A stretch of 64,000 bases of DNA from Spirosoma aureum (GTDB lineage: Bacteria; Bacteroidota; Bacteroidia; Cytophagales; Spirosomataceae), in NCBI RefSeq assembly GCF_011604685.1, contig NZ_CP050063.1:4486501-4550500 (forward strand), in the 5' to 3' direction. Positions within the stretch are counted from its first letter, which is position 1. The number at the start of each line of letters is the position of its first letter. The translations under genes were made by a program, and so were the position numbers. The notes under the pieces were generated by a model. It had not been told where the DNA came from. It saw only the letters and a list, made by a program, of their open reading frames with translations, and searched no databases. Shown piece after piece: positions 36,534 to 45,331 of the stretch.

Positions 36534-37544
36534 ATGACCCCACAAACACTCCGGGATTTACTGACCAGATACCAGAATGGCGAAGCGACCGACGATGAAC
36601 GGAAGCAGGTCGAAGCGTGGTATGACACTTTAGACGGGGATGAAGAACCTGCGTTGGCTGCTTCCGATAAACGAGCGTTTATCGATCAGTACTGGCAGCA
36701 ATTAGCCCCACAGATCGCCCAGACGCCAACGATTCGCCGTATGCCGATGGCTTTCTATCGGTTAACCGCTGCTGCTGTCGTACTGCTTTGTGTCGGACTT
36801 GGCTGGTATTTTCTAATGAATCGTTCGTCGCAATCCGACTCAGACAAACTTGCTGCTCAATCAGGTCAATCGCAATTAATTGACAAAACGAATGAGTCTG
36901 GCAAGCCACTTCAGGTGGCCTTGAGCGATGGCAGTACGATTACGCTTCAATCGGGTGGACGTGTACAGTATCCGGCTAGGTTTGCCGGAAATCGCCGGGA
37001 GGTGCATTTGGTTGGTGAGGCTTTTTTCGAGGTCGCTAAAAATCCGGAGAGCCCGTTCCTGGTCTATGCCAATGGGATGGTGACAAAAGTTTTAGGCACC
37101 AGTTTTACCATTGTGGCTCATGCTGGTAAGCCTACTGCCGAGGTTGTGGTTCGGACAGGTCGGGTGGCCGTTTACCGCCAGACAGATAATCAGACAACAA
37201 CGTCGGATGTGATCTTGAAGCCCAACGAGAAAGCGACATTTTTTCGGGCCGACAGCCGGATCGTAAAATCGTTGGCCGATCATCCGGTGGTACTCCGGCC
37301 AGAAGCCATCAAAACGCATTTTGTATTCGATGATACACCTATCGCCAGGGTGTTTCGGGAGTTGGACGATGTGTATGGTGTAACCATCTCCTTCGACGAG
37401 CAGGCACTCGTCAATTGCACGCTAACGGCCAATCTGGCTCATCAATCACTTCAGGCCCAACTAGACATGATCTGTCTGTCTATTGGAGCCACTTATCAAA
37501 CCAACGGTACTCATATCCGAATCAGCGGTCGCGGCTGTCTTTAA
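36534..37544 (+). CDS. FecR-family anti-sigma factor with DUF4974-like C-terminus
   Basis: A 336-residue single-pass inner-membrane protein. The cytoplasmic N-terminus (1-70, MTPQTLRDLLTRYQNGEATD) would bind the ECF sigma factor. A transmembrane helix spans 76-95. The periplasmic FecR domain (about 110-220, SGGRVQYPARFAGNRREVHL) and a C-terminal DUF4974-type domain (about 260-336) follow; the latter resembles the STN signalling fold. It transmits the SusC signal to the sigma factor encoded upstream. Confidence 0.93.
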   Translation: MTPQTLRDLLTRYQNGEATDDERKQVEAWYDTLDGDEEPALAASDKRAFIDQYWQQLAPQIAQTPTIRRMPMAFYRLTAAAVVLLCVGLGWYFLMNRSSQSDSDKLAAQSGQSQLIDKTNESGKPLQVALSDGSTITLQSGGRVQYPARFAGNRREVHLVGEAFFEVAKNPESPFLVYANGMVTKVLGTSFTIVAHAGKPTAEVVVRTGRVAVYRQTDNQTTTSDVILKPNEKATFFRADSRIVKSLADHPVVLRPEAIKTHFVFDDTPIARVFRELDDVYGVTISFDEQALVNCTLTANLAHQSLQAQLDMICLSIGATYQTNGTHIRISGRGCL

Positions 37545-37580
37545 AACCAAAAACAACTTACTTACAACCTGTTACACTTT

Positions 37581-40500
37581 ATGAAACGTTTACTTTCGCT
37601 ACTGATCAGCGTCTTGCTGAGTGGTAGTCTAGTCCATGCTGTGTCTATTTCGGCGCAGGAACTGATGAGCCGACCGGTTTCTATAACGGTCGAAGGCGAA
37701 ACGGTACGAACCGTATTGCAGCAACTCGAAAAAGCCGTTGATGTGCGATTCGTGTATAGCCCCCGCGTGATTGGGGCCGATAAACGGATCTCGATTAGTG
37801 CCCGCAATGAACGGTTATCGAGTGTGCTTCAGCGCGTGTTTTCCTCGTTGAATGTATCGTGGGAGGTCATCAATGGGCAGATTATTCTAAAAAAGGTTGA
37901 TGCCCAAAGCAACCTGATATCGGTTCCGGTTTTCCAGATAAATACGCCCGTTGTGTTTGAACAGCCCAAACGGCTTCTGTCAGGACTGGTGAGGGATTTT
38001 GCCAGTAATCAGCCGTTGCCGGGCGTTAGTATCGTGGTGAAAGGAACCACGAGAGGAACAACGACGAGTGCGAATGGTAGTTTTTCCTTAACTATTCCGG
38101 ATACTGGCGATAACCTGACCCTGTCGTTCTCCTTCATCGGTTACGAAACACTGGATGTTCCGGTCAACAGCAGTCAGGCTTCCATTAACGTATCGCTGAA
38201 AGAAACGCATAATGCTCTGAATGAGGTCGTTGTAGTGGGTTATGGAACGCAGAAGAAAGTGAATCTGACGGGGGCTGTTTCTCAGGTTCTGGCGAAGGAT
38301 CTTGAAAATCGCCCACTGAATAATATGTCCCAGATTCTTCAGGGTATGGTCCCAAACCTGAATATTACGTTTGGGACTGGCCAGCCTGGGGCCGGGGGAA
38401 CGCTGAATGTTCGGGGCGAAACGTCGATCAACGGGGGCGGCCCCTTAGTACTTATTGACGGTATTCCGGGTGATATTAACCGCATCAATCCGGGCGATGT
38501 GGAATCAGTTTCCGTTCTGAAAGATGCAGCAGCTTCAGCTATCTATGGTGCCCGTGGTGCGTTTGGGGTAGTTCTGGTAACGACCAAAACGGCCAAGAAT
38601 GGCAAAACGACAATATCGTACAGCAACAACTTTGGCTGGTCGACCCCGACCGTCAGTACCAAATTTTTGACCAATGGGTACGAATACGTGCGCATGAATG
38701 ACGAAGCGTTTACACGGGCAACCGGTAACAGTTACACGCGCTATTCAGAAGAAGATTACAAGGAGCTGGAAGCACGTCGGTACGACAAAGTCGAGAACCC
38801 TGCCCGGCCCTGGACGGTTGTCAAGAACGTCAATGGCAAGGATATCTATAACTATTACGGAAATTATGACTGGTGGAATACGCTGTTTAACATGACGGAG
38901 CCTTCCCGGCAGCATAACATCAACCTATCCGGCGGAACCGATAAGATCAATTATTTTCTGTCGGGGTCAGTTTTTGAAAAGGACGGGATCATGCGGATCA
39001 ACACCGATAAATTCACGTCCTACACCCTTCGCAGCAAAATAAACGCGCAACTGACACCCTGGCTTAAAGTAAGCAACAACACCCAGTATTTCGATTCGAA
39101 GTACAAATATCCAGGTCTGGAAGGTGGTGCGAATGCCAACTTCGTGGGGATTACAGTACACGCTCTACCCGCTTACGCACCCCTCAATCCAGATGGCACA
39201 GCTACCTATAACACGTTGAAAAACAACTACTCCATTGGCGATGGATTGTTCGCCAATTTGCTAAAAGGAGTAGCGGGAGGGGAGAAAAAGATTCACGAAC
39301 TCACGACGATCAACTCAGTTACCATTGACTTCACCAAACACTGGAACCTGGTAGCTAACTACTCCTTTTCATTCTACATCAACGATGAGTGGTACCGGGC
39401 TGCGGTTGCTCAATATTCCATCCAGCCAGGAATCCTGACTACGGTACCGAACTACAACACCGATCAGTACAAAAAGACTCTTTGGTTTGACCCCATGAAT
39501 GCCACCAATGTGTATTCATCGTATAACCAAACGTTTGGCAAACACTCGTTCGGAGCAACGGCTGGTATAAACTATGAGACCCGGAAACACCAGCGGTTAT
39601 TTGGTGCCCGTAAAAATCTGCTTTCCGAAAGCCTCAACGATCTAGATCTGGGAACGGGTGAGCAATTATCGGCCGGTGATGCTTTCCAGTATGCTTTGTT
39701 TGGCGCCTTCTATCGCCTGAATTATGATTTCCTCGGCAAATACCTCCTGGAAGTCAATGGCCGCTATGACGGAACATCCCGATTTGGCGAAGGCAAACGG
39801 TATGGATTCTTCCCATCAGTGTCGGCGGGCTGGCGAGTTAGTGAAGAAGGGTTCTTTGATCCAATTCGTGGCGTTGTCGATAATTTAAAAATCAGAGCTT
39901 CTTACGGAACATTGGGCAATCAGTTACCGCCTACGCCCAGCAACAAACTCGACCCATACAACATTGTTTCGGCCAATTATTACCCGTACGTGCCCATCAT
40001 GCCAACGGCTCAATCAGGCTGGATAACGAATGGACAAAAGCCTTCGTATGTCAATAGCCCGAACCCAATTTCGTCGGACCTGACCTGGGAAAAAGCGACG
40101 ACCTCGAATATCGGCGTAGATGCAGGCCTATTGAAAAATCGCCTGAATCTGTCCTTCGATGCGTACATTCGGAATACGACCGGCATGCTGGTTCCGGGTC
40201 AGGTGCTGCCTTCGGTCTATGGTGCTTCGGTTCCAACCAAAAATGCGGGCGATCTGCAAACCAAAGGCTTCGAGCTATCCATCGGCTGGCGGGATCAGTT
40301 TAAAGTGGCTGGTAAAGCATTGGCGTATAATGCCTCCTTCGTGCTCTCCGATTCCAAATCAATCATCACCAAATACGACAACCCCAACAAGATTCTGTCA
40401 AGTCGGTATGAAGGGCAAACCATTGGCGAAATTTGGGGCTATTCCATCGACGGATTCTTCAAAACCAACGATGAAGCACAGGCCTATAAGGTTGATCAGA

Positions 40501-41174
40501 CCATTGTCAATAAACAACGCCTGAGTGCGCCCGGCGACTGGAGCAAATTACAGGCGGGTGATCTTAAGTTTATTGATCGGGATGGGAATGGCAAGATTGA
40601 TCAGGGTGCCAATACGCTGGCCGATCATGGTGACCTGAAAGTAATTGGTAACGACCGGGCGCGGTACCGCTATGGTATTAACCTCGGTGCCACCTGGAAC
40701 GGCCTCGACCTGTCATTGCTGGCGCAGGGCATTCTTCGTAAAAACTGGTATCCGGGCAATAATGCCGATAAATTCTGGGGACCATACTCGCGTCCATACT
40801 ATTCGTTCATTCCGGAGAATTTTGAAGATGATGTCTGGACACCAACGAATACAAATGCTTATTTCCCGGTATTGAGAGGCTATACCGCCCTGAATGGTGG
40901 TGGCGATTTGAACGCAGCTAACGACCGCTACATCCAGAACGTCGGCTACCTCCGCCTGAAAAATGTGGTCATTGGCTATACATTCCCGGAAACGCTCACC
41001 AAAAGAATCAGAGTGCCAAGGGCTCGTATTTATGTAAGTGGTGAAAACCTGCTGACCTATACGCCCCTCAGATCCAAGTATATAGATCCGGAACAACTTG
41101 ACGGTGATGGGACAAACGGCAGAACGTACCCCTTATCCAAAACATTTTCCGCTGGTCTGAACATCACGTTCTAA
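37581..41174 (+). CDS. SusC/RagA-family TonB-linked outer-membrane transporter with STN domain
   Basis: 1197 residues. A signal peptide spans 1-26. A secretin/TonB short N-terminal (STN) signalling domain is at about 48-103, followed by a CarboxypepD_reg-like domain (132-208). The TonB-box-like NEVVVVGYGTQKK lies at 214-226, followed by the plug (to about 330) and a 22-strand barrel. The STN domain signals to the adjacent FecR. The substrate is unknown: no glycoside hydrolase lies in the locus, and the next enzymes are a phosphoesterase and an EEP-fold enzyme. It forms a complex with the SusD-like lipoprotein encoded 22 bp downstream. Confidence 0.96.
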   Translation: MKRLLSLLISVLLSGSLVHAVSISAQELMSRPVSITVEGETVRTVLQQLEKAVDVRFVYSPRVIGADKRISISARNERLSSVLQRVFSSLNVSWEVINGQIILKKVDAQSNLISVPVFQINTPVVFEQPKRLLSGLVRDFASNQPLPGVSIVVKGTTRGTTTSANGSFSLTIPDTGDNLTLSFSFIGYETLDVPVNSSQASINVSLKETHNALNEVVVVGYGTQKKVNLTGAVSQVLAKDLENRPLNNMSQILQGMVPNLNITFGTGQPGAGGTLNVRGETSINGGGPLVLIDGIPGDINRINPGDVESVSVLKDAAASAIYGARGAFGVVLVTTKTAKNGKTTISYSNNFGWSTPTVSTKFLTNGYEYVRMNDEAFTRATGNSYTRYSEEDYKELEARRYDKVENPARPWTVVKNVNGKDIYNYYGNYDWWNTLFNMTEPSRQHNINLSGGTDKINYFLSGSVFEKDGIMRINTDKFTSYTLRSKINAQLTPWLKVSNNTQYFDSKYKYPGLEGGANANFVGITVHALPAYAPLNPDGTATYNTLKNNYSIGDGLFANLLKGVAGGEKKIHELTTINSVTIDFTKHWNLVANYSFSFYINDEWYRAAVAQYSIQPGILTTVPNYNTDQYKKTLWFDPMNATNVYSSYNQTFGKHSFGATAGINYETRKHQRLFGARKNLLSESLNDLDLGTGEQLSAGDAFQYALFGAFYRLNYDFLGKYLLEVNGRYDGTSRFGEGKRYGFFPSVSAGWRVSEEGFFDPIRGVVDNLKIRASYGTLGNQLPPTPSNKLDPYNIVSANYYPYVPIMPTAQSGWITNGQKPSYVNSPNPISSDLTWEKATTSNIGVDAGLLKNRLNLSFDAYIRNTTGMLVPGQVLPSVYGASVPTKNAGDLQTKGFELSIGWRDQFKVAGKALAYNASFVLSDSKSIITKYDNPNKILSSRYEGQTIGEIWGYSIDGFFKTNDEAQAYKVDQTIVNKQRLSAPGDWSKLQAGDLKFIDRDGNGKIDQGANTLADHGDLKVIGNDRARYRYGINLGATWNGLDLSLLAQGILRKNWYPGNNADKFWGPYSRPYYSFIPENFEDDVWTPTNTNAYFPVLRGYTALNGGGDLNAANDRYIQNVGYLRLKNVVIGYTFPETLTKRIRVPRARIYVSGENLLTYTPLRSKYIDPEQLDGDGTNGRTYPLSKTFSAGLNITF

Positions 41175-41196
41175 ATCGATTTTAATCCGTAATTCG

Positions 41197-42927
41197 ATGA
41201 AAAAAATCATAAGTTTCATAGTCCTTGCACTGGGCCTCGCGTCCTGTAATCTGGACCTGCTGCCTCAGGACGCTATTTCTCCTGAGACCTTTTTCAATAC
41301 TGAAAACGATCTCCTGCTTTATACAAATTCATTTTACAATGCGCTGCCCACGGCCGAAGATGTCTACAATGAGGACGTCGATAATGTGGTGAAGAACAGC
41401 CTTCGCGACGAACTACAGGGAACACGGGTCGTGCCAACCAGCGGTGGTGGATGGAGCTGGGGTAACTTACGGAACATCAATTATTTTCTGGCCAATTCGG
41501 GTAAATGTCCCGATAAAAAGGCCGTTGCCAAATACAATGGCCTTGCCCGCTTTTTCCGGGCCTATTTTTACTTTGGCATGGTCAAACGGTTTGGCGACGT
41601 CCCCTGGTATTCGCGTCCAATTGATGTGATGGATCAGGAAATGCTGACGAAAGCACGCGATCCGCGTACGGTCGTGATGGATTCGGTGATGGCCGATATC
41701 AATTACGCGATCGCCAATCTGGAGGCTTCCCGACAGGTAAACAACATTACCAAATGGACGGCACTTGCGTTAAAATCCAGAATGGCTTTATACGAAGGCA
41801 CGTTCCGGAAATATCACCCCGAGTATAGTCTGCCCAATGCCGATAAGTTTCTGGATGAATGCATCGCTGCCTCCGATGATTTGATGAAGAACAGTGGCTA
41901 TACGATTTATAAAGCCACGCCATCTACCGCTTATCTCAAGCTATTTTCGTCAGACAACGCGATTCCCGATGAGGTGATTCTGGCCCGGGATTTTAGCGAC
42001 GAATTACAAGTTTATCATAACCTGAACTACTACACGATGACGGCTTCGTACGGCAAGCCTGGTTTGGAGAAGAAGCTGGTAAACAGTTATTTGATGGCCG
42101 ATGGGTCGCGTTTTACGGATGTTAAGGGTTACGACACAATGCAATTTGCCGATGAAGTACAAAACCGTGACCCCCGTTTGGCACAGACCATCCGAACACC
42201 TGGCTATACCCGGATTGGTGAATCGGTTCCGCTGGTTCCTGAATTTGGGGCTACGGTTACGGGCTATCAATTGATCAAGTTCGTTTCGGCACCGAAGTGG
42301 GATACGTTCAGCAAGGACATTACCGATATGCCGATTTTTCGATACGCAGAGGTACTGATGAATTTTGCGGAAGCCAAAGCTGAACGGGGCACGCTGACCC
42401 AGGACGATCTGGACCGTTCGACAAAACTGACCCGCGACCGTGTTGGTATGCCAAACATCAATCTGGCTGCTGCCAACGCCAGTCCCGATCCGTATCAGGC
42501 GCAGCAATACGCACAGTTGAAAGGAAGCAATGCCGGTGTTATTCTGGAAATCCGTCGGGAACGTCGCGTTGAACTGGTTATGGAGAACTTCTTTCGCTGG
42601 GATGATATCATTCGCTGGAAAGAAGGACAACTTCTAACCAAAGTCTTTAAGGGGATGTATTTTCCGGGAGTCGGCAGTTTTGATCTGGACAAGAATGGAA
42701 AAGTAGATCTGGTTATCTATGAAGGGAATAAGCCGAACGTATCGGGAGCGCAACTCCTGAAATTAGGCAGCGAAATATTGCTCGAAAATGGTAACAAGGG
42801 CGGCAACATTGTGGTCAATGGCCATATCAACAAAAAATTCAACGAAGCCCGTGATTACCTGTATCCGATTCCTACCCAGGAGCGTCTGTTAAACCCCAAA
42901 CTGACGCAGAATCCTAACTGGGAGTAA
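41197..42927 (+). CDS. SusD/RagB-family nutrient-binding lipoprotein
   Basis: A 576-residue surface lipoprotein. The lipoprotein signal ends at Cys17 (LALGLASCNLD). The alpha-helical TPR-rich SusD fold is shown by LARFFRAYFYFGMVKRFGDVPWYSRP and by the C-terminal EIRRERRVELVMENFFRWDDIIRW, the family hallmark. It caps the SusC barrel and captures substrate. Its gene follows susC directly and ends at a strong terminator. Confidence 0.96.
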   Translation: MKKIISFIVLALGLASCNLDLLPQDAISPETFFNTENDLLLYTNSFYNALPTAEDVYNEDVDNVVKNSLRDELQGTRVVPTSGGGWSWGNLRNINYFLANSGKCPDKKAVAKYNGLARFFRAYFYFGMVKRFGDVPWYSRPIDVMDQEMLTKARDPRTVVMDSVMADINYAIANLEASRQVNNITKWTALALKSRMALYEGTFRKYHPEYSLPNADKFLDECIAASDDLMKNSGYTIYKATPSTAYLKLFSSDNAIPDEVILARDFSDELQVYHNLNYYTMTASYGKPGLEKKLVNSYLMADGSRFTDVKGYDTMQFADEVQNRDPRLAQTIRTPGYTRIGESVPLVPEFGATVTGYQLIKFVSAPKWDTFSKDITDMPIFRYAEVLMNFAEAKAERGTLTQDDLDRSTKLTRDRVGMPNINLAAANASPDPYQAQQYAQLKGSNAGVILEIRRERRVELVMENFFRWDDIIRWKEGQLLTKVFKGMYFPGVGSFDLDKNGKVDLVIYEGNKPNVSGAQLLKLGSEILLENGNKGGNIVVNGHINKKFNEARDYLYPIPTQERLLNPKLTQNPNWE

Positions 42928-42968
42928 GCTGGATCAGTAAAATTGGTTTATACATTGGTTATGAACAG

Positions 42969-43014
42969 TACGACAACAGATCGTAGTAAATACATTCTAC
43001 GATCTGTTGTCGTA
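42969..43014 (+). terminator. Strong hairpin terminator after susD
   Basis: A perfect 18-bp stem (TACGACAACAGATCGTAG and complement) with a 10-nt loop. It may reduce but not abolish expression of the downstream phosphoesterase. Confidence 0.8.
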
Positions 43015-43052
43015 TAAATCAAAACGGTATCGTTCTAATTCCTTCCTATCAA

Positions 43053-44279
43053 ATGCTTTCAGACAGACGGTCATTTCTTGAAAAAATGTCGCAGATCGGG
43101 GCACTTAGTCTGCTTCCTGCCGCTCCCGTATTAGCCAGTGAATCGGCTACCGTTCCTGCCGAGGAGAAAAACCATTTCGTGGTTGGCCCCTATCTTCAGA
43201 ATATGGGCACGAATGAAGTGACAATCATGTGGATTACCCATAAAAACTGCTTCAGCTGGGTAGAGTATGGAGCCGGTTCATTTACCAGTAAACGGGATTT
43301 TGGCTATAATAATGGGTTGATTGAAGCGAATAACCGAATCAATAAAATAACCCTTTCCGGTCTTAATTCCGGTACTGATCACAAGTACCGGATCGTTTCT
43401 ACCGAGATTCTAGGCTATAAAGGCTCAAAGGTTGAGTTCGGTGAAACCATCACCAGCCCATTGTATGGCTTTAAAACACCGGCAGAGAATGAGGAAGAGT
43501 TCAAAATAGTTGTTTTTAACGACATTCATGACCGACCTCAAATCATTCCCCAATTACTGTACCGTCACGGTTATACGGGCAATAAACGGGATTATGACTT
43601 TGTTGTGTTCAACGGAGACTGCTTCGACTGGGTTACGGAAGAAAACCAAATGGTCGAGCATCTGATCAAGCCTGCGGTCGATATTTTTGCTACCGAAATG
43701 CCCTTTATCCTGACCCAGGGCAATCATGAGTGCCGGGGCAGTTTTTCCAGACACATTCCAGCCTACTATGCTTATCCCGATGGCAAGTATTACTTTGCGT
43801 TCACGCGCGGACCCGTTCGGTTCGTTATTCTGGATTCGGGAGAGGACAAAGCCGACGACAGTGTTGAATATGGCGGCTTGTCGGCCTTTGATCGGTACCG
43901 GGAAACCCAGAAAAAGTGGCTTGAAAAAGAAATTGAAAGCAATGACTTTAAAAATGCGCCTTTCCGGATTGTCCTGATCCATATCTCTCCCTATCATTCC
44001 GGCGACTGGCATGGCCCTATGCATGGTCGTGAAGTTTTCGGCCCGTTGCTGAATAAGGCAAAAATTGACCTTCAGCTTTCGGGTCATACGCATCGTTATG
44101 GCACCCATGATCCTGATGCAACGCACAATTATCCGATCGTGATTGGTGGTGGTCCGATCGAAGGCAACCGAACGCTAATCAAATTACACGCTACCACCAA
44201 AGAGCTTAATCTGAAAATGATCCGTGACGATGGAGAAGTAGTAGGCAAATATACGATCCCGAAAAAAGCACGAAGCTAA
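43053..44279 (+). CDS. Calcineurin-like metallophosphoesterase with Tat signal and FN3-like N-terminal domain
   Basis: 408 residues. The N-terminus LSDRRSFLEKMSQIGAL is a twin-arginine export signal (Arg5-Arg6). An FN3-like N-terminal domain (about 40-145, as in purple acid phosphatases) precedes the dimetal core. Metal-site motifs in order are FNDIHD, FNGDCFD, TQGNHECRG, HISPYHSGDWH and LSGHTHRYG. It probably hydrolyses a phosphomono- or diester in the periplasm. It lies behind the SusC/SusD pair and is almost fused (2 bp) to the EEP-family frame. Confidence 0.92.
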   Translation: MLSDRRSFLEKMSQIGALSLLPAAPVLASESATVPAEEKNHFVVGPYLQNMGTNEVTIMWITHKNCFSWVEYGAGSFTSKRDFGYNNGLIEANNRINKITLSGLNSGTDHKYRIVSTEILGYKGSKVEFGETITSPLYGFKTPAENEEEFKIVVFNDIHDRPQIIPQLLYRHGYTGNKRDYDFVVFNGDCFDWVTEENQMVEHLIKPAVDIFATEMPFILTQGNHECRGSFSRHIPAYYAYPDGKYYFAFTRGPVRFVILDSGEDKADDSVEYGGLSAFDRYRETQKKWLEKEIESNDFKNAPFRIVLIHISPYHSGDWHGPMHGREVFGPLLNKAKIDLQLSGHTHRYGTHDPDATHNYPIVIGGGPIEGNRTLIKLHATTKELNLKMIRDDGEVVGKYTIPKKARS

Positions 44280-44317
44280 TAGTGTCTGTTAGCAGGCCAA
44301 TTGACAAACCCAACAGT

Positions 44318-45130
44318 ATGAAAACAATTCTTACCCTATTTTTTCTCCTTTTTTCAGTAGCTACCTACGCCATCGAAGTCCCATCGGCGGAGTCAAAACA
44401 ACCAGCGAAAAAAATAAAGAATCTGAAAGTGATGACGTATAACATTCATCACTGTAATCCGCCATCGGCCGGAGCTAAAATTGATGTGGCGGCCATCGCC
44501 CGCGTCATTACGGCTGAAAAACCTGATTTTGTGGCGCTACAGGAGGTCGATGTAAATACAGAACGTTCCGGAAAAGGATTGAACCAGGCTAAAGAACTGG
44601 CTAGGCTGACCGGAATGAATTTCTTTTTTTCGAAAGCCATCGATCACCAGGGGGGCGATTATGGCGTTGCCGTCCTGTCCAGGTTTCCAATCCTTGACTC
44701 AACCCGGTTTATTCTACCAATAGATCCAGCAATAGGAGGGGAAGTCAGGACCATAGCGGCCATTACGGTAGAGGTAGCAAAAGGGAAAAAGATCATTTTT
44801 GCCAGCACCCATCTGGATTTGAAAGAACCCAACCGACTGACCCAAGCAGAGTTGATTATCAGGAATTTTAAAGAAAATGGGCTTCCAATGATTCTGGGAG
44901 GTGATTTTAACGCACTGCCTGATAGTAAAGTAGTTAGCCTTCTCGACCAGAATTTTACCAGAAGCTGTCAGACGTGTTTACCTACCATACCGGTCGTAAA
45001 TCCGAACCGAACCATCGATTTTATCATGTATAAACCAGATGCTACATTCAAAAGCATATCTACTAAGGTAATTGATGAGCAATATGCATCAGATCATCTG
45101 CCTGTACTGGTGGAACTGAGCGTCAAATGA
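44318..45130 (+). CDS. Endonuclease/exonuclease/phosphatase-family enzyme, exported
   Basis: About 270 residues from the ATG at 44318, where the signal peptide MKTILTLFFLLFSVATYA begins; a GTG at 44282 would hide it. EEP-fold motifs are MTYNIHH, LQEVDVNTERS, STHLDLKE, GGDFNALPDS and a terminal SDHLPVLVE with the catalytic His. Members include exported nucleases, sphingomyelinases and inositol-phosphate phosphatases. With the preceding phosphoesterase it suggests use of phosphate esters or nucleic acid. Confidence 0.9.
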   Translation: MKTILTLFFLLFSVATYAIEVPSAESKQPAKKIKNLKVMTYNIHHCNPPSAGAKIDVAAIARVITAEKPDFVALQEVDVNTERSGKGLNQAKELARLTGMNFFFSKAIDHQGGDYGVAVLSRFPILDSTRFILPIDPAIGGEVRTIAAITVEVAKGKKIIFASTHLDLKEPNRLTQAELIIRNFKENGLPMILGGDFNALPDSKVVSLLDQNFTRSCQTCLPTIPVVNPNRTIDFIMYKPDATFKSISTKVIDEQYASDHLPVLVELSVK

Positions 45131-45212
45131 TAGTTTAATAAGGTGGAAATTGCCGACGTCATTGTGTTTAATACCCATTTTGGTCGTACAAGATCCTGTA
45201 ATTGAGCTAAAT

Positions 45213-45245
45213 AGTATTTCTACAGCAGCTTTTTGTAGAAATACT
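45213..45245. terminator. Hairpin upstream of the Ro60 gene
   Basis: A 12-bp perfect stem (AGTATTTCTACA and complement) with a 9-nt loop, 82 bp after the EEP gene stop. There is no T tract on the plus strand, so its terminator role is likely but not certain. Confidence 0.55.
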
Positions 45246-45257
45246 GAAAAAAAAATT

Positions 45258-45284
45258 CATCTGCGCAAAAAGACTGCGCAGATG
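45258..45284. promoter_or_regulatory. Perfect 10-bp palindrome in the Ro60 promoter region
   Basis: CATCTGCGCA (45258-45267) and TGCGCAGATG (45275-45284) around a 7-nt A-rich spacer. A near-consensus -7 box (AACCTTTG, 45290-45297) follows at once, so the palindrome covers the -33 area and could be an operator for the Ro60/Y-RNA unit. It could also be a leader hairpin. Confidence 0.5.
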
Positions 45285-45331
45285 CCTGAAACCTTTGTAT
45301 CGTCAAGTTTATCAAACAAACGCCGACGATC

